Source: Lamprobacter modestohalophilus (GTDB lineage Bacteria; Pseudomonadota; Gammaproteobacteria; Chromatiales; Chromatiaceae). From it: a stretch of DNA of 64,000 bases. Shown piece by piece: positions 34,309 through 43,332 of the stretch. Numbering within the stretch: position 1 is the first letter of the stretch; each line of letters starts with the position of its first letter. The stretch lies in the NCBI RefSeq assembly GCF_016583905.1, contig NZ_NRRY01000030.1, forward strand, positions 1 through 64,000, read 5' to 3'. The notes below the pieces were generated by a model. It made no database searches, was not told the DNA's origin, and worked only from the letters and a program-made list of their open reading frames with translations. The position numbers and the translations under genes are program-made.

Positions 34309-34494
34309 GCCGGGCAGACCCCGTCAGTTGGGGGTACGGCCACTCAAGCTGCCGCAACCCGATCAGCGAGTGCTGTGGCTCCACGGCGAGGTCGTTGGCG
34401 ATGGTGCTCGATCGGCCGGTCGTGTCTGACCGGCATTTGGGGCGAATTCGACACCAACGACCTCTCTGACGTTGGAAAACCATCCACAAAGCGT

Positions 34495-35205
34495 TCAGGC
34501 CCCAGCGAGCCCAGCGGCCTTGCGCTCGGCATAGCGCTCGACCAACCCTTGCAACACGGCGGGCTCATGGGCCCGCAGCCCGCTCAGGATGAGGGTCTTG
34601 GCGCCCTGTCCGACCGGCTCTCCGGCCGTCGTGAGGCGGAATCCGAGTCGGGCCTCGCCGCGCTTGCCTTTCACCTCCAGCTCGGTCGATTCCAGCGCAA
34701 TGTCCACGTCCGGGTCGTCCACTCGGTCCAGCTCGAACGCCATCCGGTCATAGATCACCAGCGGCCGATCCGGATTGATCATCACCCCCTGCTGCTCCAT
34801 CAACGGCACCAGGATGTGCGGAAAATTCTGCCCCGAAAAGGCGACGTAGCGGCGCACCAGCGATTCGATCAAGGCCAAATCCTTGGTTACCGGCCCTGAG
34901 CGCTCGACCTCGAGACAGGGCTTGCCCTCGGCCGTCTCGACCAGGATACCGTCGTCTTGCTCAATGACTGTCAACGCGGCATCTGCTGCGACCATTCCGG
35001 TGAAGCGAAAGGTCATCCGACGCGCCAGACCACAGCGGGCGAGGACCAGCGCAAAGAGCAGATCGCCCGGGACACAGAAGCGCGGATGCGTGGCATCGTG
35101 GATCGGATTGAAATCACCCGCGATCTGCTTCGCGAAGGCGCTGCCTTGCGCTCCGGAGATACGCAGCCCGCCGTCTTCGACGGCGTGGAAAGGATCGAGA
35201 AACAT
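34495..35205 (-). CDS. DUF3581 family protein
   Basis: A 236-residue cytoplasmic protein of the gammaproteobacterial DUF3581 family. The N-terminus MFLDPFHAVEDGGLRISG, the segment SAFAKQIAGDFNPIHDATHPRFCVPGDLLFALVLA and RYVAFSGQNFPHILVPLMEQQGVMINPDRPLVIYDRMAF are typical; the second resembles hot-dog-fold dehydratase sites. The function is unknown. It is convergent with creA, separated by a 186-base gap in which I recognise nothing. Confidence 0.88.
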   Translation of the reverse strand: MFLDPFHAVEDGGLRISGAQGSAFAKQIAGDFNPIHDATHPRFCVPGDLLFALVLARCGLARRMTFRFTGMVAADAALTVIEQDDGILVETAEGKPCLEVERSGPVTKDLALIESLVRRYVAFSGQNFPHILVPLMEQQGVMINPDRPLVIYDRMAFELDRVDDPDVDIALESTELEVKGKRGEARLGFRLTTAGEPVGQGAKTLILSGLRAHEPAVLQGLVERYAERKAAGLAGA

Positions 35206-35263
35206 GGCTCAAAGCTCCAAGAGAGAGGGGGCCGACGAGCTGCCGCTAGGACTACTAATGGTG

Positions 35264-35330
35264 GGGCTACTACTGGGCTACTACTGGGCTACTACTGGGC
35301 TGCTACTGGGCTGCTACTGGGGCTGCCACT
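35264..35330. repeat. 11-bp tandem repeat GGGCTACTACT, six units
   Basis: Units begin at 35264, 35275, 35286, 35297, 35308 and 35319; later ones change to GGGCTGCTACT and the last is 12 bp. It lies 60 bases upstream of the DUF3581 start and 200 bases before cytochrome b561. A minisatellite of unknown effect. The rest of 35206-35526 shows only the regulatory repeat listed next. Confidence 0.85.
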
Positions 35331-35401
35331 GGGGCAGGGACAGGTCGCTAGCCGCTGAAGTCCAGGGCCCAGACGGGATTTGCGACCCGGCCATGGTCGC
35401 C

Positions 35402-35423
35402 TTTCAGTTTGGTTTCAGCTTCA
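35402..35423 (+). promoter_or_regulatory. 11-bp direct repeat upstream of b561/efflux operon
   Basis: TTTCAGTTTGG and TTTCAGCTTCA follow each other without a gap, about 105 bp before the b561 start. They match the triple repeat in front of the QseB-like regulator (10970) in 17 of the first 19 or so positions, implying the same regulator. Confidence 0.6.
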
Positions 35424-35526
35424 ACCATTAGGCTCTCGCGATCAAGTTCCATCTCGAGTCCCCGCGAGCGGCCGTTCACCGGTTGACCGCAGGCGGGTGA
35501 CGCTCTGTGACCAAGCGAGAAACGCC

Positions 35527-36276
35527 ATGGCCGATCCAAGCGGTACAACCCCTCAGCCGGACTCGATTCAGGTCTGGGACATCTTCGTCCGCGTCTTCCA
35601 TTGGACCCTCGCGGTCGGGTTCTTCGTCGCCTATTTCAGCGAGGACGTGCAGCTGCTGCATGTCTGGACCGGTTATCTGATCGGCGTTCTGGTCCTGGCA
35701 CGGATCATCTGGGGCTTCGTTGGACCGCAGCACGCGCGGTTCTCCGATTTCGCTTTCCCGCTCAAGGCGGTGCTGGCGTATCTGATCGACCTGGTCCGCT
35801 TCAAGGCGATCCGACACATCGGGCATAGCCCGGCCGGTGCGGTGATGGTCTGGGCTTTGCTGGCTGGCCTGCTCGCCATCGTTGGCTCTGGGCTAGTGCT
35901 GTATGCACTGGAGGAGAACGCCGGGCCGCTCGCGGGTTTCGTGAGTACCGATGAGTTCAACCAGGGTGCTGCGCCTTTTGCACTGGTCTCGACGGCTCAG
36001 GCTGATGATGATGACGACGAAGAACATGCTGAGCGCGGTGAGCGGGGTAAAGCCGGTGAGCGCGCCGGTGAAGGCTATGCCGAGCGCGGGTCTGGGCAGC
36101 GCGAAGCGCACGAGGGCGCCGAGGAGCTCTGGGAGGAACTGCACGAAGTCTTCGCCAATCTGGTCCTGATACTGGTCTTGCTGCACATCGTAGGCGTCGT
36201 CTTCGCGAGCATCGTCACGCGCGAGAACCTGCCACGCAGCATGGTCACTGGTCGCAAACGACCGCTCGGCCAATGA
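35527..36276 (+). CDS. Cytochrome b561-type protein with acidic insert
   Basis: A 249-residue paralogue of the b561 protein at 18787: IQVWDIFVRVFHWTLAVGF, LHVWTGYLIGVLVLARIIWG, RHIGHSPAGAVMVWAL, and ILVLLHIVGVVFASIV with the same heme-ligand histidines. Between helices 3 and 4 it has an extra ~60 residues starting ADDDDDEEHAERGERG, very acidic and Gly-rich. The ATG at 35527 is chosen on homology; ribosome site is weak. Its stop overlaps the start of the outer-membrane efflux gene (ATGA), so a b-type cytochrome heads a metal-efflux operon, which is unusual. Confidence 0.88.
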   Translation: MADPSGTTPQPDSIQVWDIFVRVFHWTLAVGFFVAYFSEDVQLLHVWTGYLIGVLVLARIIWGFVGPQHARFSDFAFPLKAVLAYLIDLVRFKAIRHIGHSPAGAVMVWALLAGLLAIVGSGLVLYALEENAGPLAGFVSTDEFNQGAAPFALVSTAQADDDDDEEHAERGERGKAGERAGEGYAERGSGQREAHEGAEELWEELHEVFANLVLILVLLHIVGVVFASIVTRENLPRSMVTGRKRPLGQ

Positions 36277-37856
36277 ATCTGCCGGCCGCTTTTGGGTGCC
36301 AACGCGTCCCCTGTGCTGGTTCTTGGCGCCAAGTCGCTCCCGGTGCTCGGCGCCTGACTGGGCGAGCGGGTGCGCACGTGCAGGTGCCAGCTGGATGGCG
36401 TTGCAAGAGCTTGAGTGCGCGCTTTAGTGCAGCCTGGTTTCTGCTGTCGATGTTGGTTCTGACAGCACCCATGACGGTTGACGCTGCTTCGCCTGCCGGC
36501 GCTTTAGCGTCTACTGATATCGCTGGTTCTGTTGGTATTGCTAGTGCTGCTAGTGCTGCTAACGCTGCTGGTGCTGCTGCTATTGCTGGTACGGCTGATA
36601 AGACTCGTGCCGTTGGAGCCAATGCGGCATCACCTATGACGCTCGCTGAGGCCGTCGCTGCCGCATTGGAGCAAGCCGGGCAGCTGATCCGCACGGATGC
36701 GCTGCGCGGCGAGGCTGACGCGGTACGTCGCCAGGCCGGTGCCTGGACCGCTGCTGATCCGGCGCTGCGCCTTAAAGGGGTGTCCGATCGCTTCACCGGC
36801 GATGACGGTGCCTACGAGGTCGAGGCCTTGCTCGAGCTACCGCTCTGGCTGCCCGGCCAGCGCCGCGCGCGTCTGGAGCTGGCGAGTTCGCTCGGCCTGC
36901 GGGCCGAGGCCCTAGCGAGGCTATTGCGCTGGGAGGTTACCGGTACGGTACGTGGTGCGGTCTGGGCAGCCAAGCTCGCTGAGGTCCAGCTGCAGCAGGC
37001 GAACGCCGCCTATGAGGCCGCACGAGGGCTCGAGTCAGTGGTGGCCAAGCGCTACGACGCCGGCGAGCTGGCGCGGCTTGACCTGCTGACGGCGCAGCAG
37101 GAGACACTCGCTCGCCAGGCCGAACTGACTGCGGCGCGTGCGGACTGGGAGCAGGCGAGAGCGGCCTATGTGCAGATCACTGGTCGGCTGCAGTTGCCGG
37201 AGCCACCGAACTGGCCCAGCGTGCCACCGATCACTGCTGGCCAGGGGGCTGGGGCTTTTTCCGATGACGGCCAGGGCGCTGGGGCTTTTTCCGATGACGG
37301 CCAGGGCGCTGGCGGCCTACCCAACGATCATCCGCTCCTCGCCGAGGCCGATGCCGCATTGGCGCGCGCACGCGCCGAGCGTGAGCAGGTCGTCAGCGAT
37401 CGCCGTGGCAATCCCATTCTGAGTCTCGGTGGCAGGCGGACGCGCGACGCGCGTGCCTTTCCTGACGACGATGCCCTGCAGCTGGAGCTGTCGATCCCGT
37501 TCGGCCTCGCCAGCCAATCGGCACCGGAGATCGCCGCCAGTGAGCGGCAGGTGACCGAGCGTCTCGCTGAGCTGCACCGGATGCGCCGCGAGGCCGAGCG
37601 GGAGCTGGTGGCGGCGGTACTCGGTCGGCGCGGCGCCGCGGATGCCTTGCAGGTCGCCGAACGGCGCGCAAGCTTGGCCGCCGATACGCTGTCGGTCGCC
37701 CAGCGTGCCTTCGATCTCGGAGAAACCGATCTCGCCGAGCGGCTGCTTGCCGAGCGACGCGCCCGCGAAGCCCATCTCGACCTCGCCCTGCGCCGCGCCG
37801 AACAAGGCCAGGCGCTGGCGCGAGTCAATCAAGCCTTAGGGATGATCCCGCAATGA
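36273..37856 (+). CDS. TolC-family outer-membrane efflux protein, CusC/CzcC-like
   Basis: A 527-residue outer-membrane channel subunit. The signal peptide (RFSAAWFLLSMLVLTAPMTV) lies unusually deep, near residues 50-72, so a start at the TTG near 36408 is possible; the ATG at 36273 is coupled to b561. A slippage-prone Ala/Gly/Ser stretch follows (about 75-110). The two OEP repeats are long helices with LTLAEAVAAALEQ, RYDAGELARLDLLTAQQETLARQ and later AFDLGETDLAERLLAERRAREA. A 30-bp tandem repeat sits in the middle loop. It forms a tripartite pump with the next two products. Confidence 0.88.
   Translation: MNLPAAFGCQRVPCAGSWRQVAPGARRLTGRAGAHVQVPAGWRCKSLSARFSAAWFLLSMLVLTAPMTVDAASPAGALASTDIAGSVGIASAASAANAAGAAAIAGTADKTRAVGANAASPMTLAEAVAAALEQAGQLIRTDALRGEADAVRRQAGAWTAADPALRLKGVSDRFTGDDGAYEVEALLELPLWLPGQRRARLELASSLGLRAEALARLLRWEVTGTVRGAVWAAKLAEVQLQQANAAYEAARGLESVVAKRYDAGELARLDLLTAQQETLARQAELTAARADWEQARAAYVQITGRLQLPEPPNWPSVPPITAGQGAGAFSDDGQGAGAFSDDGQGAGGLPNDHPLLAEADAALARARAEREQVVSDRRGNPILSLGGRRTRDARAFPDDDALQLELSIPFGLASQSAPEIAASERQVTERLAELHRMRREAERELVAAVLGRRGAADALQVAERRASLAADTLSVAQRAFDLGETDLAERLLAERRAREAHLDLALRRAEQGQALARVNQALGMIPQ
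37239..37312 (+). repeat. 30-bp in-frame tandem repeat in the efflux gene
   Basis: Two full units (37239-37268 and 37269-37298) and a partial third encode GQGAGAFSDD repeats in the loop between the two halves of the TolC-like protein. The frame is preserved, so copy-number change would alter loop length only. Confidence 0.8.
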
Positions 37857-39313
37857 TGTGCTCCAATCGCAACGGTCGCCTGCGCCGGCTGAATGCCGCT
37901 AGGGAAACGCTTACCAAATCAGTGTCATCTGTGCAGGCGGGGACGCCTCGTTTGATTGGGAGGCATCAGCAGTGCCGGACGCTGACGGCAGCCCCGCGTC
38001 CCGGACCGGCTCGCTGTTGGTCAGGATCGCCTATCAATCAGCGCATCGCTCGTTGGTCGAGTCAGATTCAGTGCATGGTGAGCGCGCTCGGCTCACGGCT
38101 CGACTCGGGGCTTGGCCTCGCACTAGGAGCGACCCTGCTTATCTTGAGTGCCACGAGCGCCACGAGTGCAGCCGCGGCTGATCTGATCCCACTGACACCA
38201 GCCGAGCAGGACCGCTTCGGCATCCAGCTCGCCTCGCCGCAACCCGCTGAAACCACCTTGACCCGCCGCTATCCGGCACGCGTCGCGGTGCCTAATCCGC
38301 AACTGCGGGTGGTGGCCGCGCGCAAGGCCGGGGTGGTCGAGACGCTGCTGGTCGCCGAAGGCGAACGCGTAACCGCAGGGCAGATCATGGCGCGTCTGCA
38401 GAGTCCGGATCTAGTCTCGGCGCAGAGCGACTATCTCGAATCCTTGACCCGCCTGGCGCTGGCCGAGAGCCAAGTGGCGCGCGATCGCATGCTGCAGCGC
38501 GAAGGGGTGATCGCCGAGCGGCGGCTGATTGAGAGCCAGGCGGGTCGCGACGAGCTCGCGACCATGGTCCAGCAGCGCCGTCAGGTGCTGGCGCTGGCCG
38601 GGATGTCCGAGGCCGATATCGATACCCTCGCTCGCAGTCGAGCCCTGACCACCAGTCTGCCCGTGCGTGCGCCGATCGCTGGCGTGGTGCTGGAGCAGAT
38701 GGTCAGCACCGGTGAATCATTGACCGCGGCCACGCCGCTGTATCGCATCGCCGACCTCAAGCCCCTGTGGATCGAGGTGCATGTGCCGGTCGACCGGGTT
38801 GCGGGCCTCGCGCCGGGCGACCGGGCGTTGCTGCCGACGCTTGGCATCGAGGGTCGCATCATCACCGTCGGTCGTCTGGTCCATAGCCAGGACCAGGGCG
38901 TGCTGGTGCGCGCCGAGGTGGCCGATGGTGCCGAGCAGCTGCGTCCGGGCCAGTTCATCGAGGTGCAGCTCGCCGCGACCACCGAGGCGGGCGGCCGCTG
39001 GCGGGTGCCGGCTGCGACGGTCGTGCGCCATGCCGGTGAGGCTATTTTGTTCGTCGCGCGCGAGGGTGGGTTCGAGCCGCTCTCGGTGCGGCTGATCGCC
39101 GAGGAAGAGGGAGAGACCGTGGTCACGGGCTCGCTCGTGGCATCAGATCGGGTCGTGGTCAAGGGCGTGGTCGAGCTCAAGGCGGCCTGGCTCGGCGCCG
39201 GGGCCGATGCTGGTGCCGCGCCTGAACCTGTTGATGTTGCTCCTGAACCTGATGCCGAGCCTACTCCGGGAGCCGGTACCAAGTCCGAGTCCGAGCAAGG
39301 AGCCGCCGGCTGA
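37853..39313 (+). CDS. RND membrane-fusion protein, CusB/CzcB-like
   Basis: A 486-residue frame from an ATG that overlaps the previous stop; an internal ATG at 38075 begins MVSALGSRLDSGLGLALGATLLILSA, a proper signal peptide, and may be the true start since the first 74 residues are low in conservation-like features. The mature part has VVAARKAGVVETLLVAEGERVTAGQ (barrel-sandwich), a short helical hairpin, VRAPIAGVVLEQMVSTGESL, PLWIEVHVPVDRV and a C-terminal VVKGVVELKAAWLG, followed by an acidic Pro tail. It bridges the RND pump and outer channel in the periplasm. Its stop overlaps the next start by one base. Confidence 0.9.
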   Translation: MMCSNRNGRLRRLNAARETLTKSVSSVQAGTPRLIGRHQQCRTLTAAPRPGPARCWSGSPINQRIARWSSQIQCMVSALGSRLDSGLGLALGATLLILSATSATSAAAADLIPLTPAEQDRFGIQLASPQPAETTLTRRYPARVAVPNPQLRVVAARKAGVVETLLVAEGERVTAGQIMARLQSPDLVSAQSDYLESLTRLALAESQVARDRMLQREGVIAERRLIESQAGRDELATMVQQRRQVLALAGMSEADIDTLARSRALTTSLPVRAPIAGVVLEQMVSTGESLTAATPLYRIADLKPLWIEVHVPVDRVAGLAPGDRALLPTLGIEGRIITVGRLVHSQDQGVLVRAEVADGAEQLRPGQFIEVQLAATTEAGGRWRVPAATVVRHAGEAILFVAREGGFEPLSVRLIAEEEGETVVTGSLVASDRVVVKGVVELKAAWLGAGADAGAAPEPVDVAPEPDAEPTPGAGTKSESEQGAAG

Positions 39314-42300
39314 TGTTTGCTCGCCTGATCGGTTTCGCACTCACCCAGCGGCTGCTGATGCTGCTGGTGGCCCTGGCCCTGGTCGGGGCCGGCTGGCGCG
39401 CCTTCCAACAGACCCCGATCGATGCCTTTCCGGACGTCTCGGTGCCGCAGGTCAAGGTGGTGATGAAGGCACCCGGCATGACGCCAGAGGAGATCGAGAC
39501 CCGGATCACCAGCCTGATCGAGATCGAGATGCTTGGTATCCCGAATCAGGTCATGCTGCGCTCGATCGCCAAGTACGGCCTCACCGACATCACCGTCGAC
39601 TTCGAGGAAGGCACCGATATCTATTGGGCGCGCCAACAGGTCGCCGAGCGGCTGGCGGCGATCCGTGGCGACTTGCCGGTTGGTATCGAGGGCGGCCTCG
39701 CGCCGCTGACCACGCCGCTCGGCGAGATGTTCATGTTCAGCATCGAGGGCGATGCGCTGACGCTGGCGGAGAAGCGCGACCTGCTCGACTGGACCATCCG
39801 CCCGGCGCTGCGCTCGGTGACCGGTGTGGCCGACGTCAACTCCCTGGGCGGCTTCGTGACCACCTTCGAGGTCGAGCCCGACAACGCCCGGATGAGCGCC
39901 TACGGCATCAGTCTCGGGCAGCTGCGTGCGGCGATCGAGGCCAACAACCGCAACGACGGTGCTGGACGGCTCGATGACGGCGAGGAGGTCCTGCTGGTGC
40001 GCAGCGAGGGCGCGATCCAGACCTTGGACGATCTGGCCGCGATCGTCGTTGGCGGCGATGCCGGCCAGCCGGTGCGCGTCGCCGATGTCGCCGAGGTGCG
40101 GCGTGCGGCGCTGACCCGCTATGGGGCGGTGACGCGCAACGGCGAAGGCGAGACCGTCGAGGGGCTGGTGCTTGGACTGCGCGGCGCCAACGCGCGCAAG
40201 CTGGTCGCGGGCGTCCAGGCTAAGCTCGACGAGCTCGCGGCCGGCCTGCCTGAGGGCATTGAGATCGATGTCTTCTACGATCGGGGCGTGCTGGTGGACC
40301 GGGCAGTGTCGACGGTGAGCATGGCCTTGGTCGAGGCGGTGGTCCTGGTCGTGATCCTGTTGGTGGTGTTCCTCGGCGACTTGCGTGCCGCGCTGACGGT
40401 GGCCCTGATCCTGCCGTTGGCGGCGCTGGCCACCTTCGTGCTGATGCGTGTGTTCGGGCTCTCGGCCAACCTGATGTCGCTCGGCGGCTTGGCGATCGCG
40501 ATCGGCATGCTGGTCGATTCGGCTGTGGTGGTGGTCGAGAACGTGGTCACTCAGCTTGCTCGTCACGGCACGAATGGGAGCGGAGGTGACACCGGCGCAC
40601 GCCGGCTGCCGCGGCTGCATCTGATCTATCGGGCGACGCGCGAGGTCGCCCTCCCAGTCGCGTCTGGCACCCTGATCATCGTCATCGTGTTCCTGCCGCT
40701 GCTGACGTTGCAGGGGCTCGAGGGCAAGCTGTTCGTGCCGGTGGCGCTGACCATCGTCTTTGCGCTGGCGAGTGCGCTGCTGTTGTCGCTGACGGTGATC
40801 CCGGTGCTGGCCTCCTATCTGCTCGGCAAGGGCGGCGCCGAGGAGCCCTGGGTGGTGCGTCAACTGCTCAAGGTCTATGGCCCCTCGCTGACCTGGGCGC
40901 TGAAGCGCGAATGGCTGATCGTCGGGCTCGCGGTGGCGCTACTGGTCGGCGCTGGCGCGCTCTATCTGCGCGTCGGCAAGACCTTCATGCCGACCATGGA
41001 CGAGGGCGATCTGATCGTGCAGTTGGAGAAGTTACCGTCGATCAACCTGGAGCAATCGCTCGACATCGACCTGCGCGTGCAGCAGGCGATCATGCAAGCG
41101 GTGCCTGAGGTCCGCGGGGTCGTGGCGCGCACCGGCTCCGATGAGCTGGGTCTGGATCCGATGGGGCTGAATCAGACCGATAGCTTCCTGATCCTGGCGC
41201 CGCGCGAAGACTGGCGCTTTGCGACCAAGGACGGGCTGGTCGATGCGATCCGCAGTGTCCTCGAGGGCTTCCCGGGGCTCGACTATGCGTTTACCCAGCC
41301 GATCGAGATGCGGGTCTCGGAGATGCTCACCGGCGTCCGTGGCGATCTGGCAGTCAAGGTCTTCGGCGGCAATCAGGATGAGCTGAATCGGATCACCGAG
41401 GAGATCGTCACGGTGCTCGAGCAGCTCGACGGCGCCGAGGATGTGTTCACGCCGAAGAATGAGGGTGCGCAGTACCTGAACCTGGTCGTCGATCGGCTCG
41501 AGGCCGGGCGCCTCGGTGTCGATGCCGACGCGCTGGCGGCGATGTTGCGCGCGCAGATCGAGGGGCTCGAGGTCGGCACTGTCTATCGCGAGGGCAAGCG
41601 CCGGCCGCTGGTGATCCGTGCCTCCGAGGCGCTGCGAGCCTCGCCGGCGCGCTTCCGTGGGCTGCAATTGGCGCTACCGGACGGGCGCTCGGTGCCGGTC
41701 GAGAACCTGGTTCGCATCGAGCGCGTCGAGGGGCCGGTGGTGCTCTCGCGCGAGCTCGGTAACCGCATGTCGGTCGCCATCGCCAATGTCGGCGGCGGGC
41801 GTGATCTGGTCGGCTTCGTCGAGGAGGCACGCGCGGCTGTGGCCGAGCAGGTACAGCTGCCGATCGGCTATTGGATCGAATGGGGCGGCGAGTTCGAGAA
41901 CCAGCAGCGCGCCGCGGCGCGCCTGGCGCTAGTGGTGCCGGTGGCGCTGGTGCTGATCTTCCTGGTGCTGTTCTCGACCTTCGGCTCGCTGCGCCAGTCG
42001 TTGCTGGTGCTCTCGAATATCCCCTTTGCGCTGATCGGCGGCGTGGTGGCCTTGGCCGTCACCGGCGAGTACCTGTCGGTACCGGCCTCGGTCGGCTTCA
42101 TTGCGCTGCTCGGTATCGCGGTGCTGAACGGGGTCATGCTGGTGACCTGGTTCAACCAGCTGCGTGCGCTTGGGCGGCCGATGCAGGAGGTGGTCGTCGA
42201 AGGCGCCAAGCGCCGCCTGCGACCGGTCCTGATGACGGCCACCACGGCCGCCTTTGGTTTGGCGCCGCTGCTGTTCGCGACCGGCCCCGGCTCGGAGATC

Positions 42301-42396
42301 CAGCGCCCGCTGGCGATCGTCGTCATCGGCGGGCTGGTCTCGTCGACGCTGCTGACGCTGGTGCTGCTGCCGATCCTGTATCGGCGCTTCGGCTAA
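39313..42396 (+). CDS. Heavy-metal RND efflux pump, CusA/CzcA family
   Basis: A 1027-residue, 12-helix proton-driven exporter: the N-terminal helix is followed by TPIDAFPDVSVPQVKV and APGMTPEEIETRIT, hallmarks of the heavy-metal efflux class. The helix-4 motif is IAIGMLVDSAVVVVENV, which keeps the conserved Asp and Glu of the proton relay. KTFMPTMDEGDLIVQLEK and GVRGDLAVKVFGGNQ lie in the second periplasmic loop. It ends PILYRRFG. It is the third part of the tripartite pump. Substrate (Cu/Ag or Zn/Co/Cd) cannot be settled from the motifs I can see. Confidence 0.93.
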   Translation: MFARLIGFALTQRLLMLLVALALVGAGWRAFQQTPIDAFPDVSVPQVKVVMKAPGMTPEEIETRITSLIEIEMLGIPNQVMLRSIAKYGLTDITVDFEEGTDIYWARQQVAERLAAIRGDLPVGIEGGLAPLTTPLGEMFMFSIEGDALTLAEKRDLLDWTIRPALRSVTGVADVNSLGGFVTTFEVEPDNARMSAYGISLGQLRAAIEANNRNDGAGRLDDGEEVLLVRSEGAIQTLDDLAAIVVGGDAGQPVRVADVAEVRRAALTRYGAVTRNGEGETVEGLVLGLRGANARKLVAGVQAKLDELAAGLPEGIEIDVFYDRGVLVDRAVSTVSMALVEAVVLVVILLVVFLGDLRAALTVALILPLAALATFVLMRVFGLSANLMSLGGLAIAIGMLVDSAVVVVENVVTQLARHGTNGSGGDTGARRLPRLHLIYRATREVALPVASGTLIIVIVFLPLLTLQGLEGKLFVPVALTIVFALASALLLSLTVIPVLASYLLGKGGAEEPWVVRQLLKVYGPSLTWALKREWLIVGLAVALLVGAGALYLRVGKTFMPTMDEGDLIVQLEKLPSINLEQSLDIDLRVQQAIMQAVPEVRGVVARTGSDELGLDPMGLNQTDSFLILAPREDWRFATKDGLVDAIRSVLEGFPGLDYAFTQPIEMRVSEMLTGVRGDLAVKVFGGNQDELNRITEEIVTVLEQLDGAEDVFTPKNEGAQYLNLVVDRLEAGRLGVDADALAAMLRAQIEGLEVGTVYREGKRRPLVIRASEALRASPARFRGLQLALPDGRSVPVENLVRIERVEGPVVLSRELGNRMSVAIANVGGGRDLVGFVEEARAAVAEQVQLPIGYWIEWGGEFENQQRAAARLALVVPVALVLIFLVLFSTFGSLRQSLLVLSNIPFALIGGVVALAVTGEYLSVPASVGFIALLGIAVLNGVMLVTWFNQLRALGRPMQEVVVEGAKRRLRPVLMTATTAAFGLAPLLFATGPGSEIQRPLAIVVIGGLVSSTLLTLVLLPILYRRFG

Positions 42397-42555
42397 GCGG
42401 GGCCAATGCTGATGGCCGCGACCACGGATGACCTCGATGCTGGAGTCGACCACCACTCACCCGATGACTGTTGACCTGAGCCTCGGCAGCCCGTCGGCCA
42501 ACATGCTGACCGACGTGATTGCCCACTTGATCACAAGCCTGACTGGAGAGCGCGA

Positions 42556-42858
42556 ATGGCTGATTGTCTGCTGCACCTGATCTGCTCACCAAAGCTTGAG
42601 GACAGCCTAGCCGAATGGTTGCTCGAGCGTGCCGAGGTGCCCGGTTTTACCAGCCTGCCGATCGCCGGTCATGGCTCTTCCGAGCATTCCATGAGTCTGG
42701 CCGAGCAGGTCGCCGGACGCAGCCGACGCGTGATGTTTCTGCTTGAGCTGCCGGAGCCGGCCGCGCGTGCGTTGCTCGAGGCCGTGCGCGCCGATTTCAG
42801 CGGCAGTGGGCTGCATTACTGGCTGCTGCCGATGCTCGCGGCTGGCCACATCGACTGA
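42556..42858 (+). CDS. DUF3240 family protein
   Basis: A 100-residue PII-like small protein: DCLLHLICSPKLEDSLAEWLLE, GFTSLPIAGHGSSEHSMSLAEQVAGRSRRVMFLLEL, and HYWLLPMLAAGHI. DUF3240 members regularly accompany CusA/CzcA-type pumps and may act as metal- or ligand-sensing regulators of them; this has not been shown directly to my knowledge. GGAG precedes the ATG. It lies 160 bases after the pump gene, with nothing recognised between. Confidence 0.88.
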   Translation: MADCLLHLICSPKLEDSLAEWLLERAEVPGFTSLPIAGHGSSEHSMSLAEQVAGRSRRVMFLLELPEPAARALLEAVRADFSGSGLHYWLLPMLAAGHID

Positions 42859-42930
42859 TCACCCATCGGCGCGCTGTGGCGGGCCGTTTCGCTTCGTCCA
42901 TCATTTCGCTTAACCATTGGAGATGACCTC

Positions 42931-43332
42931 ATGATCAACAACCCAACGCGCATCGCTCGGATCTCGCTGCTCATCGCGCTCAGCGTCGTCGTAGGCTCAG
43001 CCTGTGCCAATCAGCCGCTTGGCGAGCGTACAGACGCATTGGTGGTTGAGCGCGCAACCTCGAGCCACTATCACTTCAGCCGCGTCAGGGTCGAGCCGGA
43101 GGCAGGGTCGATCAGCGTCAGCGGCGAGGTTGCCCGTGTGATCCCGCATCGAGGCATGATCCCGGGCAAGGTGCGCATCTCATTGCTTGGAGCGGATGGC
43201 CAGTTGCTCGAGCAGACTGAGGTCACGCCGATGCGTCGCAATCGGCAGGATCTCTCCGCGCATTTTTATGTGCGCCTAGGCGCAGCGTCTGGGGCCGGTC
43301 AGACAGTGCGCCTTGAGCATAGCGGTGGCTGA
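42931..43332 (+). CDS. Small exported protein of unknown function
   Basis: A 133-residue protein with a good GGAGATG site and an N-terminal signal (ISLLIALSVVVGSACA). The mature part is a single beta-sandwich-like domain with the patterns YHFSRVRVEPEAGSISVSGEV, GKVRISLLGADGQLLEQTEV and DLSAHFYVRLG, ending in VRLEHSGG. The cysteine near residue 25 could be a lipid-anchor site, though the lipobox is poor. It is downstream of the efflux operon and may share its transcript. I recognise no family. Confidence 0.7.
   Translation: MINNPTRIARISLLIALSVVVGSACANQPLGERTDALVVERATSSHYHFSRVRVEPEAGSISVSGEVARVIPHRGMIPGKVRISLLGADGQLLEQTEVTPMRRNRQDLSAHFYVRLGAASGAGQTVRLEHSGG

Noticed and set aside
34309-34494. 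Transposase remnant between creA and DUF3581
   Set aside because: Short basic frames look vaguely like insertion-sequence debris, but no motif, terminal repeat or target duplication is visible.
35264-35330. CRISPR or plasmid-type iteron origin
   Set aside because: No spacers, no replication or cas genes; a simple minisatellite explains it.
38581-40863. 760-codon open frame on the minus strand
   Set aside because: It lies antisense to the membrane-fusion and RND pump genes; its translation is His/Gln/Arg-rich low-complexity typical of GC-rich shadow frames.
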